Part shown: in pieces, positions 34,758-43,523 of the stretch | How the letters are laid out: each line of letters begins with the position of its first letter | Position numbering within the stretch: position 1 is the first letter of the stretch | Source of the DNA: Rhodoferax sp. GW822-FHT02A01 | GTDB lineage: Bacteria > Pseudomonadota > Gammaproteobacteria > Burkholderiales > Burkholderiaceae_C | Direction: 5' to 3' | DNA: 64,000 bases | Assembly: GCF_038784515.1 (NCBI RefSeq) | Contig: NZ_CP152376.1 | Location: 806,001 to 870,000 of the forward strand | Position numbers and translations under genes: made by a program | Notes under the pieces: generated by a model | Databases searched by the model: none | The model's input: the letters and a program-made list of their open reading frames with translations, nothing else | What the model was told of the DNA's origin: nothing

Positions 34758-36127
34758 CCGAGCTTGGGCACGTTGGCCATGGCGGCGCACAAGGCGTCAT
34801 AGCACAGCGGGTCCAGCGCGGTGCCCACGGTCTTCTTCATCATCTCCAACGTCTGGTCCACCGGCACAGCACCGCGGTAAGGGCGCTCAGCAGTAATGGC
34901 ATCGAAGATGTCGGCCGTGGTGATGATGCGGGTTTCGATAGCAATGTCTTCCGCCGTCAATCCGCGTGGATAGCCACCACCGTCCAGGCGCTCGTGGTGG
35001 GCTCCGGCAATGCGCGCCAGTTCGCGAAAGGCGCTGATGCGAGAGAGGATGGACTCAGTGAGCTCCGCATGCTTGCGCACGGCTTCCCACTCGGCTGCAT
35101 CGAGCTTGCCAGCCTTGTCGAGCACGCTGTTGCTCACGCCCAGCTTGCCCACGTCGTGCAGCAGTGCCCCGCGCTTGAGCCAACGCCTGCGCTCCAGGTT
35201 CAATCCCAAGGTCTCGCTGATCAAGTCGGTGTACAAGGCCACGCGCGCGCTGTGGCCGCTGGTGTAGGGGCTCTTGGAGTCCACCACCTGACCGAAGGCC
35301 GTGGCAATGTCGTCCAGGTAGTCCTCATCCAGAGGCACCTCAAAGCGGGCCGGCTCCAGAGCCGCCACGGCCGCGTCGATATCACTGGAAGTCAAGGTGT
35401 TCCAGAACGAATCCTGTGCTGCCAGGCGCTGCACCGCATCCACCAGCGTGGGGTCAAACCACTGGCCTTTGCGATTGCTTACTTCGGCCAGCGCGGCCTC
35501 CTTGCTGTCGGCCGTGTGGAATACGTCAACAACCTGTGCCAGCAGGGCAATGCGGGAGTACAGCGGGATATCGGTGCCAGCGACGCCACTGGGCTTGCCC
35601 GCGCCGTTCCAGTGTTCGTCCAGGTTGTAGATGCCCTGGGCAATGCCTTCGGAGAAGCGCAGCAGCCGGGCAATCTCGGCACCGCGCTGGCAGCGGGTCT
35701 GGATCAACTGTGTGGAGTACTCCGACCCGTTCTTGAAGATGTTGAGCACACTCTTGAAGCGCTCAGCCAGCCCGGTCTTGAGGCCGGTGTGCTGCAACAC
35801 AAAACGCACCACCTGCGGCAGGCTGTCGCCCACCTGCTTGAAATCACGCTTGAAGCTCAGGTCATCGGTCAGGTAGAGCTCGCAAATGCGCGCCGCGTTG
35901 CTGCTGCAGCCAAGGTCCTTGAGTAGCAGTGTGTAGTAGAGCTCCCACAACTGCTGCTCGGGCATGCCGATTTCGCGGCCTATGTGCATGCCGATCCAGC
36001 AGCAGCGTACGCAGTGCCCCACCGGCTGCCCTTCCGTGATGTCCAGTGCGTGACTCAGTGCGCTGATGAGCTCGGACAGCTTGAGTGCCGAAGCCTTGGT
36101 GACAAACTGGATGGGCGGTCTGTGCAT
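34754..36127 (-). CDS. HD-GYP-type phosphohydrolase with tandem HD domains
   Basis: This is a 457-residue soluble protein. The N-terminal HD-like repeat (about 20-75) is degenerate, with LLLKDLG where HD is expected. The C-terminal domain (about 245-430) has SGHSARVALY, LLHDVGKLGV, AGAHHERLDGGGYPRGL and TTADIFDAITAERPYRGA. These match the HD-GYP fold that hydrolyses c-di-GMP or related cyclic dinucleotides (as in RpfG) and binds a metal centre. Members with a degenerate first HD are known. The convergent neighbour with a Glu-substituted receiver may be a partner. Substrate is inferred. Confidence 0.87.
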   Translation of the reverse strand: MHRPPIQFVTKASALKLSELISALSHALDITEGQPVGHCVRCCWIGMHIGREIGMPEQQLWELYYTLLLKDLGCSSNAARICELYLTDDLSFKRDFKQVGDSLPQVVRFVLQHTGLKTGLAERFKSVLNIFKNGSEYSTQLIQTRCQRGAEIARLLRFSEGIAQGIYNLDEHWNGAGKPSGVAGTDIPLYSRIALLAQVVDVFHTADSKEAALAEVSNRKGQWFDPTLVDAVQRLAAQDSFWNTLTSSDIDAAVAALEPARFEVPLDEDYLDDIATAFGQVVDSKSPYTSGHSARVALYTDLISETLGLNLERRRWLKRGALLHDVGKLGVSNSVLDKAGKLDAAEWEAVRKHAELTESILSRISAFRELARIAGAHHERLDGGGYPRGLTAEDIAIETRIITTADIFDAITAERPYRGAVPVDQTLEMMKKTVGTALDPLCYDALCAAMANVPKLG

Positions 36128-36200
36128 GGATGGGTGGGTAATCTGTGCAGATTAAACACCGATCCATTGGGCATGGTCGGAGCAGGGGTGATTGCCGCCG

Positions 36201-38121
36201 CTAAATTGCGGCCTCCGCTTCGGCTTGCGTCTCGTAAATGTGCGGTGCCAGACCACGGCTGCTGATGGCCGCGCCCAGCTTGTTGCGCAGGAACGCGCTG
36301 GTGCTGTAGCGCGTGATGCGGGCGTAGTAGTGCTCGCTCATGTGCTTGACCACTTCGGCATAGGCGTCCATGGCGGGCTCCATGATTTCAAAGCCGTCGT
36401 AGTTGACGATGGTGTTGACGCGGTGACCGATCTCCTGGCACTTGCGCTCAACGGCCGCCTGCACATCTTGCGCGTCCTTGGGTGTGAGGAGCTTGAGTCC
36501 CTGGAAGTTGAGGAACAGCAGGTTGCGCTCAGGCTGGTAGGCAATGCGGTCCAGCAGCGAGATGGACAGCAGCGTGTCCTTCAGGCCCATGGGCTCCTCG
36601 CGGAAGATGCGTGCATCCATAGTCAAAGGATTGCGGATGATGGGCTTGAAGGCCATGTAGGGCATGGATGTCGCGCTCGATGTCCACGCCGGGTGCCACT
36701 TCGGTCAGTTCCAGTCCTTCGGGGGTCAAGGTCAGCACGCAACGCTCGGTAACGTAGAGCACCTTCTTGCCCATGCGTGCAGCGTATTCGCCGCTGAAGG
36801 TGACCTGCTCGATCTTCTCCACGAACTTGCGGAACTTGCCTTCCTTCAGGATGGTGAGTTTGCCGTCCCCCACCTTCACCTCCAGGCCACCCGCGGTGAA
36901 AGTGCCAATGAAGATGACCGTGCGACTGTTCTGCGTGATGTTGATGAAGCCACCAGCGCCGGCCAGACGCGGGCCGAAGCGGCTGACGTTGATGTTGCCG
37001 CGCGCATCGCACTCGGCCAGCCCCAGCACGGCCAGGTCCAGGCCGCCGCCGTCGTAGAAGTCAAACTGCTGGTTCATGTCCAGCTGTGCCGTGGCGTTGG
37101 TGGAGGAGCCGAAGTTCAGGCCGCTGCCGGGAACACCGCCCACCACGCCGGGCTCGGCGGTGAGCGTCATGTAGCGCAGCAGGCGCTCCTCGTTGGCGAT
37201 ATCGGCCACGCCTTCGGGCATGCCGATGCCCAGGTTGACCACTGCATTGGGCATGAGCTCGAAGGCGGCGCGGCGCGCAATCACCTTGCGCTCATCAAAA
37301 GGCATGGGCGGCAGCGCATCCAGCGGTACACGCATCTCACCCGAGAGCGCCGGGCTGTAAGGCGTGCCGTAGGTTTGCATGTGATATTCGGGACGGGCCA
37401 CGACCACGCAATCCACCAGAATGCCGGGCACCTTCACGCGGCGCGGCAGCATGGCCCCGGCTTCGGTGATGAATTCCACCTGTGCAATCACGATACCGCC
37501 GGCGTTCTTCACGGCCATGGCAATCGCCAGCGCGTCCTGCGTGAGCGCCTCACGCTCCAGCGACAGGTTGCCATCCGGATCGGCAATCGACGCGCGAATG
37601 AAGGCCACGTTCGGCTTGGGCGCCTTGTAGAACAGCATCTCGCGCCCGCCCAGGGTGGTGACTTCCACAATGTCTTCGGTGGTGCTGGCGTTGATCTTGC
37701 CGCCTTGCAAACGCGGGTCCACAAAGGTGCCCAGCCCCACCGGCGTGAGGTTGCCCGGCAGGCCTGCGGCGATGTCGCGGTACATGTGGGAGATGACGCC
37801 CAGCGGCAGGTTGTAGGCCTGGATCTGGTTGGCCATGGCCAACGCGCCCATCTTGGGCACCAGCCCCCAATGGCCGCCGATGGCAGAGGCAATCAGCCCC
37901 TCGTAGGCGATGCGGTTGAGGCCGCGGTCCTTCCCATCGCCCGGGCCGCCGCCAAATAAAAGATGCAGATTGCGCGGCTGCGCTGTCTCCAGAAAGCGCT
38001 TTTCCAGCGCTGCCAGCAACTCGTCGGGGACACCAACAACTCCGAATCCGGAGCAGACCAGTGTGTCGTTATCGTGTACGAGTGCGACGGCGTCGCTGGC
38101 CGACACTATTTTTGATTTCAT
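36201..38121 (-). pseudogene. Acyl-CoA:acetate/3-ketoacid CoA-transferase, disrupted by a one-base frameshift
   Basis: From the ATG at 38121 the frame encodes a fused alpha/beta CoA-transferase: LVCSGFGVVGVPDELL, FGGGPGDGKDRGLNR, NLGIGMPEGVADIANEERLL, and the catalytic-Glu region LTAEPGVVGGVPGSGLNFGS. After PGVDIERDI (near 36670) it changes to unrelated sequence. The correct C-terminal extension (MAFKPIIRNPLTMDARIFRE, to ETQAEAEAAI) continues in the next frame from about 36665 to 36201. One extra base near 36661-36668 explains both. Restored length is about 639 residues. The downstream frame is intact and undegraded, so this is a recent mutation, an assembly error or two functional pieces. 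A GAGGAG Shine-Dalgarno precedes the start. Confidence 0.8.
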
Positions 38122-40441
38122 TGCTTGGCTCCTCAGTGGTTTTATTGTCAGCCACGCCCAGCAACTGCTCCATGCGCTGGATCAATTCCAGCGAGTGGGG
38201 AGCCATCTCCGCGCGCGCACCCACGATGAAGTTCACCAGCTCCAGTGCCTTGGCACGGTCTTGCGGCGTCTTCAGCAGCAGGGGCAGTGTTTCCACTGCA
38301 CGCTTGGGCTCGAACTCGGCGATGATGGATTGCTCCTGGATCAGCTCGCCTCTGCGCTCCGGTCCCATGGACTGGAATGGTTCGGTGTGGTTGAGTATTT
38401 GGGCCGAGCGCTCCAGCCGGTCGCGTCGCACCGAGCCGCGCGAATCCGCCATCAGCACCAGCATGCGGATCACACCGGCTGCCAGGTCGCCACGCTCCAT
38501 GTTGGCCAGTATCTTCTGCACGGAGGCCGAACGACGCAGGTTGCGGCCTTCCTTGCGCTCGTTTTCCATTTCTTCGGGGCGTCCCAGCCAATGCATCAAG
38601 GGCGTGCCGTAGATGGCCAGGAAGGTGTTCTCGTAGGTTGCATCGCGCAGGTCGCGCATCAGGTCCATGCCCTGGATGATGCTGTTGGCCATCACCCGCT
38701 CCAGCTCCAGAAACGGGTTGCCGGGTGTCACGGAAGGGGTCTGGCTCTTGGCCCATTCGACGAACGGCGTCATGGCCGGCAACAGCGGATTAGCGTCGGA
38801 GAACAGTTTGCGGCTCACTCGCGATGGATGGGCCTCGCGCAGCGCCTTGGCGGTCTGCGGCGTCACCATGCTCTTGAGCAAAGGGCGCACCGTGGTGTCG
38901 TACGCCTGGGCACCGAGCTCGGAAAAGCGGGCCACTGCCGCAAAGTCCTTTTCCTGGTCGCGGTCGTTTTCCACCGTGGTGAGGATGTCCTTCATGCGCC
39001 GCTCGTGGAAGCTGACGTAGAAGTGCTCGTTGCCTTCGTCACCTTCCATTTCGTCGATCTTCATCTCGTACAGACCTGGCGTCAGCGCCTCGATGGTCTT
39101 CAGGGTGGAGGCGACTTCCGTGTGTTCCTTGCGGGCAATGGAGGACGACACGAAGATGCCCAGGTGGCCCACCTTGTCGTGCACCATGTAGATGATGCGC
39201 TGGCCCCGTACACGGATTTCCAGCTCATCGACAAAGGTGTCCACGATCCAGTTGAGCGCCTGCTGCGGCGGAGTGATGTTGTCGCCGCGGCTGGCAAACA
39301 CAATGATGGGCGAGCGGATCGCCCGCAAGTCGAGCTTGTGGCCGGGCTCCAGCTCGGCCTCACCGCGGGCCAGCTTGTTACCCACGAACAGTTGCTCGAC
39401 GATCCAGCGGATCTCGGCTTCGTTGGTGAAGTGAAATCCCCCCCACCATTTCTCGAACTCCAGAAAGCTCTTGCGCTTGTTGTCCACGTCCGAGAACAGG
39501 TCGTAGTACTTGCCGAAGAAGTTGCGGCTGGGGTTGAGCATCTCGAAGTTGGACACCAGATGCGCACCGTCGAACTCACCGCCGCCCAGGTCGGACATCA
39601 GCAGTGCGGGGACCACACCGCCCAGCAGACCGCCGTTGTAGCGCATGGGGTTCTCGCCCACCTGGCCCGACCAGGTGGCCACCGGTGCACCGTTGATCAC
39701 CAACGGACCGGTCAGGTCGGGGTTGGCCGCAGACAGGATCAGTGTGGCCCAGCCACCCTGGCAATTGCCCACCACCACAGCCTTGGGTGCGTCGGGGTGG
39801 CGTCTGGCGATCTCACGCAGGAACTCGGCCTCGGCGCGCATTACTTCCACCAGGGTCTGCCCCGGCTCGGGATGCTGGCGGAACACCACAAAGTACACCG
39901 GATGCCCGGCACGCAAGGCCACGCCGACCTGGCTGTCCGGCTTGAAGCCGCCTATGCCCGCACCATGCCCGGCACGCGGGTCGATGATCATGAACGGGCG
40001 TTTGGTATCCAGCACCTGCACACCTTGCGGCGGCAGGATCTTGAGCAACTGGTAGTTGACCGGGCTTTGCAGCTTGCGTCCATCCACCACCACTTCATAG
40101 GCATAGTCCAGCACGGGTGGCGTGCCCGCTTCTTCGTGGGCCCGATCGATGTTGCCGCGCTCACGCAGAACATCCAGTGTCAGCGCCATACGCCGCGCGG
40201 CATCGGCCCCGTATTCCATGAACATCTGGTAGGCCTCTGCCGCCGTCATTGCCTGTGCAATGTCCTGCTGCGTCTGCGCCAGTTCCTTCGACAGTTCCAG
40301 TGCGCGGGCCCCGTGTGTTCGGGCAATCTTTTCACGGTGGTGCGTTGCGCTGGAGAGAAGCCGGTTGGACTGCTTGGAAAGCGTCTCCAGATCAGCAGGA
40401 ACATGTTCCTCGAAAGGCGTGGAGCTGAATAGGGGGAGCAT
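38069..40441 (-). CDS. DUF3141 protein, PHA-synthase-like alpha/beta hydrolase
   Basis: This 790-residue protein has the alpha/beta hydrolase core at about 95-420. The nucleophile elbow is VVGNCQGGWATLIL, using Cys like PHA synthases, with the acid at FASRGDNITPPQQAL and His at DKVGHLGIFVSS. An N-terminal helical segment and a long C-terminal helical region flank it. DUF3141 proteins are often annotated as poly(3-hydroxyalkanoate) synthetase-like; activity is not established. It overlaps the CoA-transferase gene by 53 bp and lies near a phasin gene on the same strand, which supports a role in hydroxyalkanoate or acyl-CoA metabolism. Confidence 0.85.
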   Translation of the reverse strand: MLPLFSSTPFEEHVPADLETLSKQSNRLLSSATHHREKIARTHGARALELSKELAQTQQDIAQAMTAAEAYQMFMEYGADAARRMALTLDVLRERGNIDRAHEEAGTPPVLDYAYEVVVDGRKLQSPVNYQLLKILPPQGVQVLDTKRPFMIIDPRAGHGAGIGGFKPDSQVGVALRAGHPVYFVVFRQHPEPGQTLVEVMRAEAEFLREIARRHPDAPKAVVVGNCQGGWATLILSAANPDLTGPLVINGAPVATWSGQVGENPMRYNGGLLGGVVPALLMSDLGGGEFDGAHLVSNFEMLNPSRNFFGKYYDLFSDVDNKRKSFLEFEKWWGGFHFTNEAEIRWIVEQLFVGNKLARGEAELEPGHKLDLRAIRSPIIVFASRGDNITPPQQALNWIVDTFVDELEIRVRGQRIIYMVHDKVGHLGIFVSSSIARKEHTEVASTLKTIEALTPGLYEMKIDEMEGDEGNEHFYVSFHERRMKDILTTVENDRDQEKDFAAVARFSELGAQAYDTTVRPLLKSMVTPQTAKALREAHPSRVSRKLFSDANPLLPAMTPFVEWAKSQTPSVTPGNPFLELERVMANSIIQGMDLMRDLRDATYENTFLAIYGTPLMHWLGRPEEMENERKEGRNLRRSASVQKILANMERGDLAAGVIRMLVLMADSRGSVRRDRLERSAQILNHTEPFQSMGPERRGELIQEQSIIAEFEPKRAVETLPLLLKTPQDRAKALELVNFIVGARAEMAPHSLELIQRMEQLLGVADNKTTEEPSNEIKNSVGQRRRRTRTR

Positions 40442-40555
40442 GGCTTTATTTGTTTGAAACTCAGAGTAGATTTACTTCAAGTCTTCTGCAGTGTAGGGTA
40501 GCTAGGCGTCGTGAAGCTTGCGTGACGCTGAACTGGCAAAGCCTGTTTGCAACGA

Positions 40556-40592
40556 CGAAAAACCCGCGGACTTCAAGCCCGGCGGGTTTTCG
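40556..40592 (-). terminator. Rho-independent terminator after the phasin gene
   Basis: AAAACCCGC at 40559-40567 pairs with GCGGGTTTT at 40582-40590, a 9 bp stem with a 14-base loop. On the minus strand it is followed by a T-run. It lies just after the phasin stop at 40614 and before the DUF3141 start, so phasin is probably monocistronic. Confidence 0.8.
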
Positions 40593-40613
40593 TGTCTGGC
40601 GTATAGCCCAGGC

Positions 40614-41099
40614 CTACTTGGCGGACTTCTTGGTCTTGGTGGCCGAAGCGACCGAAGCGGCAACCGATGCCCCCTTGTCCAGTGCCGAACCCAGTGTGGT
40701 TTCAGCTGTGGAGGCAGCAGCCTTCAGGTTCTTGGCTACGGCGGCAAATGCCTCGGGAGCGGGATGGGCCTTTTCCACAGCATCCACGCTGCTATGGAAC
40801 TGGTCCACGCTCAGGGAAGTGGCGGCCTTGAGGTTCTTGGCAAACAGCGCCATGCTGGCTTCTGCGGAGGCCTTGAACACTTCAAATGCGGCTTGCGGGT
40901 CCTTGGCACCCTTGATCGATTCCACGGATTCGGCCAGCACGGCTTGTGCTTCCTTGGCTTGGGCCTGAGCCAGGTCGGCCCATGCCTTGAGGTTGTCCTG
41001 CACGGGCTTGAGAGCTTCTTGCATGGCGGCGGGATTCAGTTTGGGAGCCGATTCCGACATGGTCTTGGCGATGGCTTCGAAGGGAGTGTTCTTGAACAT
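40614..41099 (-). CDS. Phasin (PHA granule-associated protein)
   Basis: This is a 161-residue Ala-rich helical protein beginning MFKNTPFEAIAKTMSESAPK and ending with a Lys-rich tail. The central segment (AWADLAQAQAKEAQAVLAES through ASAEASMALFAKNLKA) is the amphipathic helical region typical of phasins (phasin_2 family), which coat polyhydroxyalkanoate granules and control their size. It has no cysteine and no membrane helix. Upstream lies a 19 bp near-perfect TGCA-type palindrome that may be bound by a PhaR-like repressor. A strong terminator follows. No phaC or phaB gene is in the window. Confidence 0.88.
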   Translation of the reverse strand: MFKNTPFEAIAKTMSESAPKLNPAAMQEALKPVQDNLKAWADLAQAQAKEAQAVLAESVESIKGAKDPQAAFEVFKASAEASMALFAKNLKAATSLSVDQFHSSVDAVEKAHPAPEAFAAVAKNLKAAASTAETTLGSALDKGASVAASVASATKTKKSAK

Positions 41100-41119
41100 G
41101 GTGGGGTCCTTTGGTAAAA

Positions 41120-41138
41120 ATTGTTGCAGTGCAGCAAT
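41120..41138 (-). promoter_or_regulatory. TGCA-type palindrome, candidate PhaR operator of phasin
   Basis: ATTGTTGCAGTGCAGCAAT at 41120-41138 is a 19 bp palindrome with one mismatched pair and a free centre. It sits 21-39 bp upstream of the phasin ATG, where a transcription start would lie. PhaR-type regulators recognise TGC/GCA-containing sites at phasin promoters, so this is a good candidate operator. No phaR gene is visible here. Confidence 0.55.
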
Positions 41139-41243
41139 TATTGATCAACGCGGCCCAACGTGCCACTTTTTCACCCGTCCCAAGTGCGATTAGTTGCCGC
41201 GCCCTATTTCCTGACCGCACCCAGATCGGAACGCCAACGCGCT

Positions 41244-42278
41244 CTAGTCCTGCAACGACAGAACCACTTTGCCAAACTGCTCACCCGCCTCCAACCGGTC
41301 CAGCGCTGTATGAATCTGCTCCATGGGGTAGGTGCTGTCGATGACCGGGCGCAAACCGGTCTTCTGCACAAAGGCAATGAGTTGACGGAACTCCGACAGG
41401 TCTCCCAGCGTGGAGCCCATGATCTGCAGTTGCCGGATGAAGATGCGGCGCAGGTCTGCAGGCGGTTGGTCTCCCGCAGTGGCACCACAGGTCACCAGCC
41501 TGCCGCCACGCACCAGGGATTTCATGGCCTGGGGCCAGGTGTCACCGCCGATGTTCTCTATCACCACATCCACGCCGCGGCCCTGGGTCAGCGCGAGCAC
41601 GGTCTTGGCAACGTCCTGCCGGGAACTGTCGATGCAATGGTCTGCTCCCAGCGCGGCGGCGCGGCTGAGCTTGTCCGCACTGCGGGATGTGACAAACGTA
41701 GTCAGCCCCACCAGCTTGGCCAGTTGCAGGGCAGCCAGTGACACACCACCGCCAATTCCGAAAATCAGCACGCTTTCACCAGGTTGCACCCGTGCCTTGG
41801 TGAACAACATGCGCCAAGCCGTGAGGTGGTTGCCACACAAGGCCGCTGCATCGGTGAACGAAAGACCGTCGGGAATGGCGAGCGCATTCTGGACCGGGAC
41901 ACTGACCCATTGCGCCATGGTGCCATCGCGATGCTCGCCCAGGTACTGAATCTTGTTGCACAACACGCCCTCACCGCGCTGGCAGAACTCACAGCGCCCA
42001 CACATGACAGCAGGGTACAAGGTGACGCGCTGGCCCACCGTCAGGTCCGTTTCCGATGCGTCCACCTCTTCGACAATGCCGGCACCGTCTATGCCCATGA
42101 CTTGCGGCAGTTTGTGGGTGATGCCAGCGCCGCTGTTGCGCATATAGAGGTCCACGCGATTCAAGGTTGCCACCTGCATGCGCACCAGTGCATGGCCGGG
42201 CTGGCGCAGCGGCTTCTCACCCTGGATCAGGGACACCACCTCATTGCCGCCATGGCCGGTGATCACGATACTTTTCAT
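41244..42278 (-). CDS. Zinc-binding-type alcohol dehydrogenase / quinone oxidoreductase
   Basis: This 344-residue MDR-superfamily enzyme has a GroES-like N-terminus (GHALVRMQVATLNRVDLYMR) and a structural zinc lobe with cysteines in CGRCEFCQRGEGVLCNK. The nucleotide-binding motif ESVLIFGIGGGVSLAALQL follows, and the C-terminal part includes VDVVIENIGGDTWPQAMKSL. It should reduce or oxidise an alcohol, aldehyde or quinone using NAD(P). The residue equivalent to the catalytic-zinc Cys near position 40 is Asn-Arg-Val-Asp (NRVD), as in quinone oxidoreductases, so a catalytic zinc is doubtful. The ATG at 42278 gives the natural start. It is divergent from the cupin gene. Confidence 0.85.
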   Translation of the reverse strand: MKSIVITGHGGNEVVSLIQGEKPLRQPGHALVRMQVATLNRVDLYMRNSGAGITHKLPQVMGIDGAGIVEEVDASETDLTVGQRVTLYPAVMCGRCEFCQRGEGVLCNKIQYLGEHRDGTMAQWVSVPVQNALAIPDGLSFTDAAALCGNHLTAWRMLFTKARVQPGESVLIFGIGGGVSLAALQLAKLVGLTTFVTSRSADKLSRAAALGADHCIDSSRQDVAKTVLALTQGRGVDVVIENIGGDTWPQAMKSLVRGGRLVTCGATAGDQPPADLRRIFIRQLQIMGSTLGDLSEFRQLIAFVQKTGLRPVIDSTYPMEQIHTALDRLEAGEQFGKVVLSLQD

Positions 42279-42367
42279 TGACAGGGTCCTCAGACGAAAA
42301 CAGGAATGAACGGGCCACACGGCTGCGCAATTTTCTCATGCACTCCATGTGAAGATCTGTCACCGGT

Positions 42368-42396
42368 TTGATATGACGCGGGATGCGGGGTATAAC
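42368..42396 (+). promoter_or_regulatory. Sigma-70 promoter of the cupin gene
   Basis: TTGATA at 42368-42373 and TATAAC at 42391-42396 are separated by 17 bp, an excellent housekeeping-type -35/-10 pair. They lie about 43 bp upstream of the cupin ATG. Confidence 0.65.
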
Positions 42397-42438
42397 TGAA
42401 CACAGAACGACACTCGACACTCTTGAGGAGACAGCACC

Positions 42439-42768
42439 ATGTCCATTGCCCATGCCCTTTCAGGCGAACCCATCGACGTTACGCCCTACGACGCACGGCT
42501 TGGCGAGCAGCGCTCAGCGGCTCTTTTCAAGTCGGAGCAGCTGGAAGTCATACGCCTGGTGCTGTCTGCAGGCAAATCCATGCCCATGCACAAGGTGAGC
42601 GGCGAGATCACCATCCAGTGCATCGAGGGTGAGCTGGACGTGCAGGTGGATGGCAACAGCACCCGCTTGCTGGCCGGGCAACTCATGTTCTTGCTGGGCT
42701 CCGTTCCCCACAGCGTGACGGCAATCGCCAATGCTTCGGCCCTGGTCACACTGGTGTTGAACCAGTAG
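42439..42768 (+). CDS. Small cupin-domain protein
   Basis: This 109-residue single cupin barrel has one conserved His in KSMPMHKVSGEITIQCIEGE and a second in GSVPHSVTAIANASALV, with GQLMFLLG between. Only part of the classic metal-binding His set is visible, so a bound metal is possible but not certain. Small cupins like this act as sensors, isomerases or dioxygenases. A GAGGAGA Shine-Dalgarno precedes the ATG. It is followed 28 bp later by a GcvR-like ACT gene in the same direction. Confidence 0.8.
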   Translation: MSIAHALSGEPIDVTPYDARLGEQRSAALFKSEQLEVIRLVLSAGKSMPMHKVSGEITIQCIEGELDVQVDGNSTRLLAGQLMFLLGSVPHSVTAIANASALVTLVLNQ

Positions 42769-42796
42769 TCGCGCCTCATCCATTCAGGAGTCCCTC

Positions 42797-43324
42797 ATGT
42801 CCACACCCCTGGTATTCACGTTTGTAGGGGCTGACAAGCCGGGCCTGGTGCAGGAACTGTCCCGCACAGTGGCCGAGCATGGCGGCAATTGGCTGGAGAG
42901 CCGCATGAGCGAACTGGCTGGTCAGTTTGCCGGCATCGTTCAGGTCGAAGTCCCGCTGGCGCGGGCAGCCGCATTGCGCGCTGCGTTGCTGGCACTGTCG
43001 GCGCACAACCTGTCGGTGGTGGTGGCGCAAAGCCAGGGAGAGAAGGTCCCCAGCGGGGTTCGTCACCTGCGACTGACGCTTGTGGGTAACGACCGGCCTG
43101 GAATCGTGCGCGAGGTATCCCAGGCACTGGCGGCCCGTCACATCAGTGTGCGTGAAATGGATACCCGCATCACCAGCGCGGCCATGAGCGGCGAGCCGCT
43201 ATTTGAAGCGGCGGCAAGCATTGAGGTGCCCAGCACACTGGATCTGGACGAACTTCACGGCCAGCTCGACAGCATCTCCGATGCGCTCACCATCCATATT
43301 GATCTGGAGGAAATGCCTGCGTAG
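42797..43324 (+). CDS. gcvR: Double ACT-domain protein, GcvR-like glycine cleavage repressor
   Basis: This 175-residue protein is made of two ACT domains. The first starts LVFTFVGADKPGLVQELSRT (about 1-80) and the second LRLTLVGNDRPGIVREVSQA (about 90-170). Tandem-ACT proteins without another domain match GcvR, which binds glycine and restrains GcvA in enteric bacteria. No gcv genes are in this window, so the role is by family only. An AGGAGT Shine-Dalgarno precedes the ATG. Its stop lies about 200 bp before the HPF gene. Confidence 0.8.
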   Translation: MSTPLVFTFVGADKPGLVQELSRTVAEHGGNWLESRMSELAGQFAGIVQVEVPLARAAALRAALLALSAHNLSVVVAQSQGEKVPSGVRHLRLTLVGNDRPGIVREVSQALAARHISVREMDTRITSAAMSGEPLFEAAASIEVPSTLDLDELHGQLDSISDALTIHIDLEEMPA

Positions 43325-43523
43325 CTCCGTCAATGCAGGCAGTATGGTTTCTTGCTCAAGATCAAGGAATGCGCATGCCCCCCTTCTCGGCACAGGCTTT
43401 GTCGCCGCACCGGTGTAGCGCAGTGATATGCTGTTTACGACGGTGCAGCAAGGACGTTTCGCAAGATCCTTCCAACCGCACCACAATCGGCAGAAGCCTG
43501 GAACCACGAAAAGGAGAATGAAA

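Noticed and set aside
34628..35926. Plus-strand open frame of about 430 codons
   Set aside because: It overlaps the HD-GYP gene whose motifs are intact on the other strand; composition is that of an antisense shadow.
37910..40432. Long plus-strand open frame (about 840 codons) opposite the DUF3141 gene
   Set aside because: It is antisense to a well-supported gene, lacks any family motif and has His/Gln-rich composition typical of the complementary strand of GC-rich coding DNA.
43325..43523. Possible -24/-12 element (CGGCACAGGCTTTGTC) ahead of hpf
   Set aside because: The -12 GC is replaced by GT and the -24 T by C, so support is too weak.
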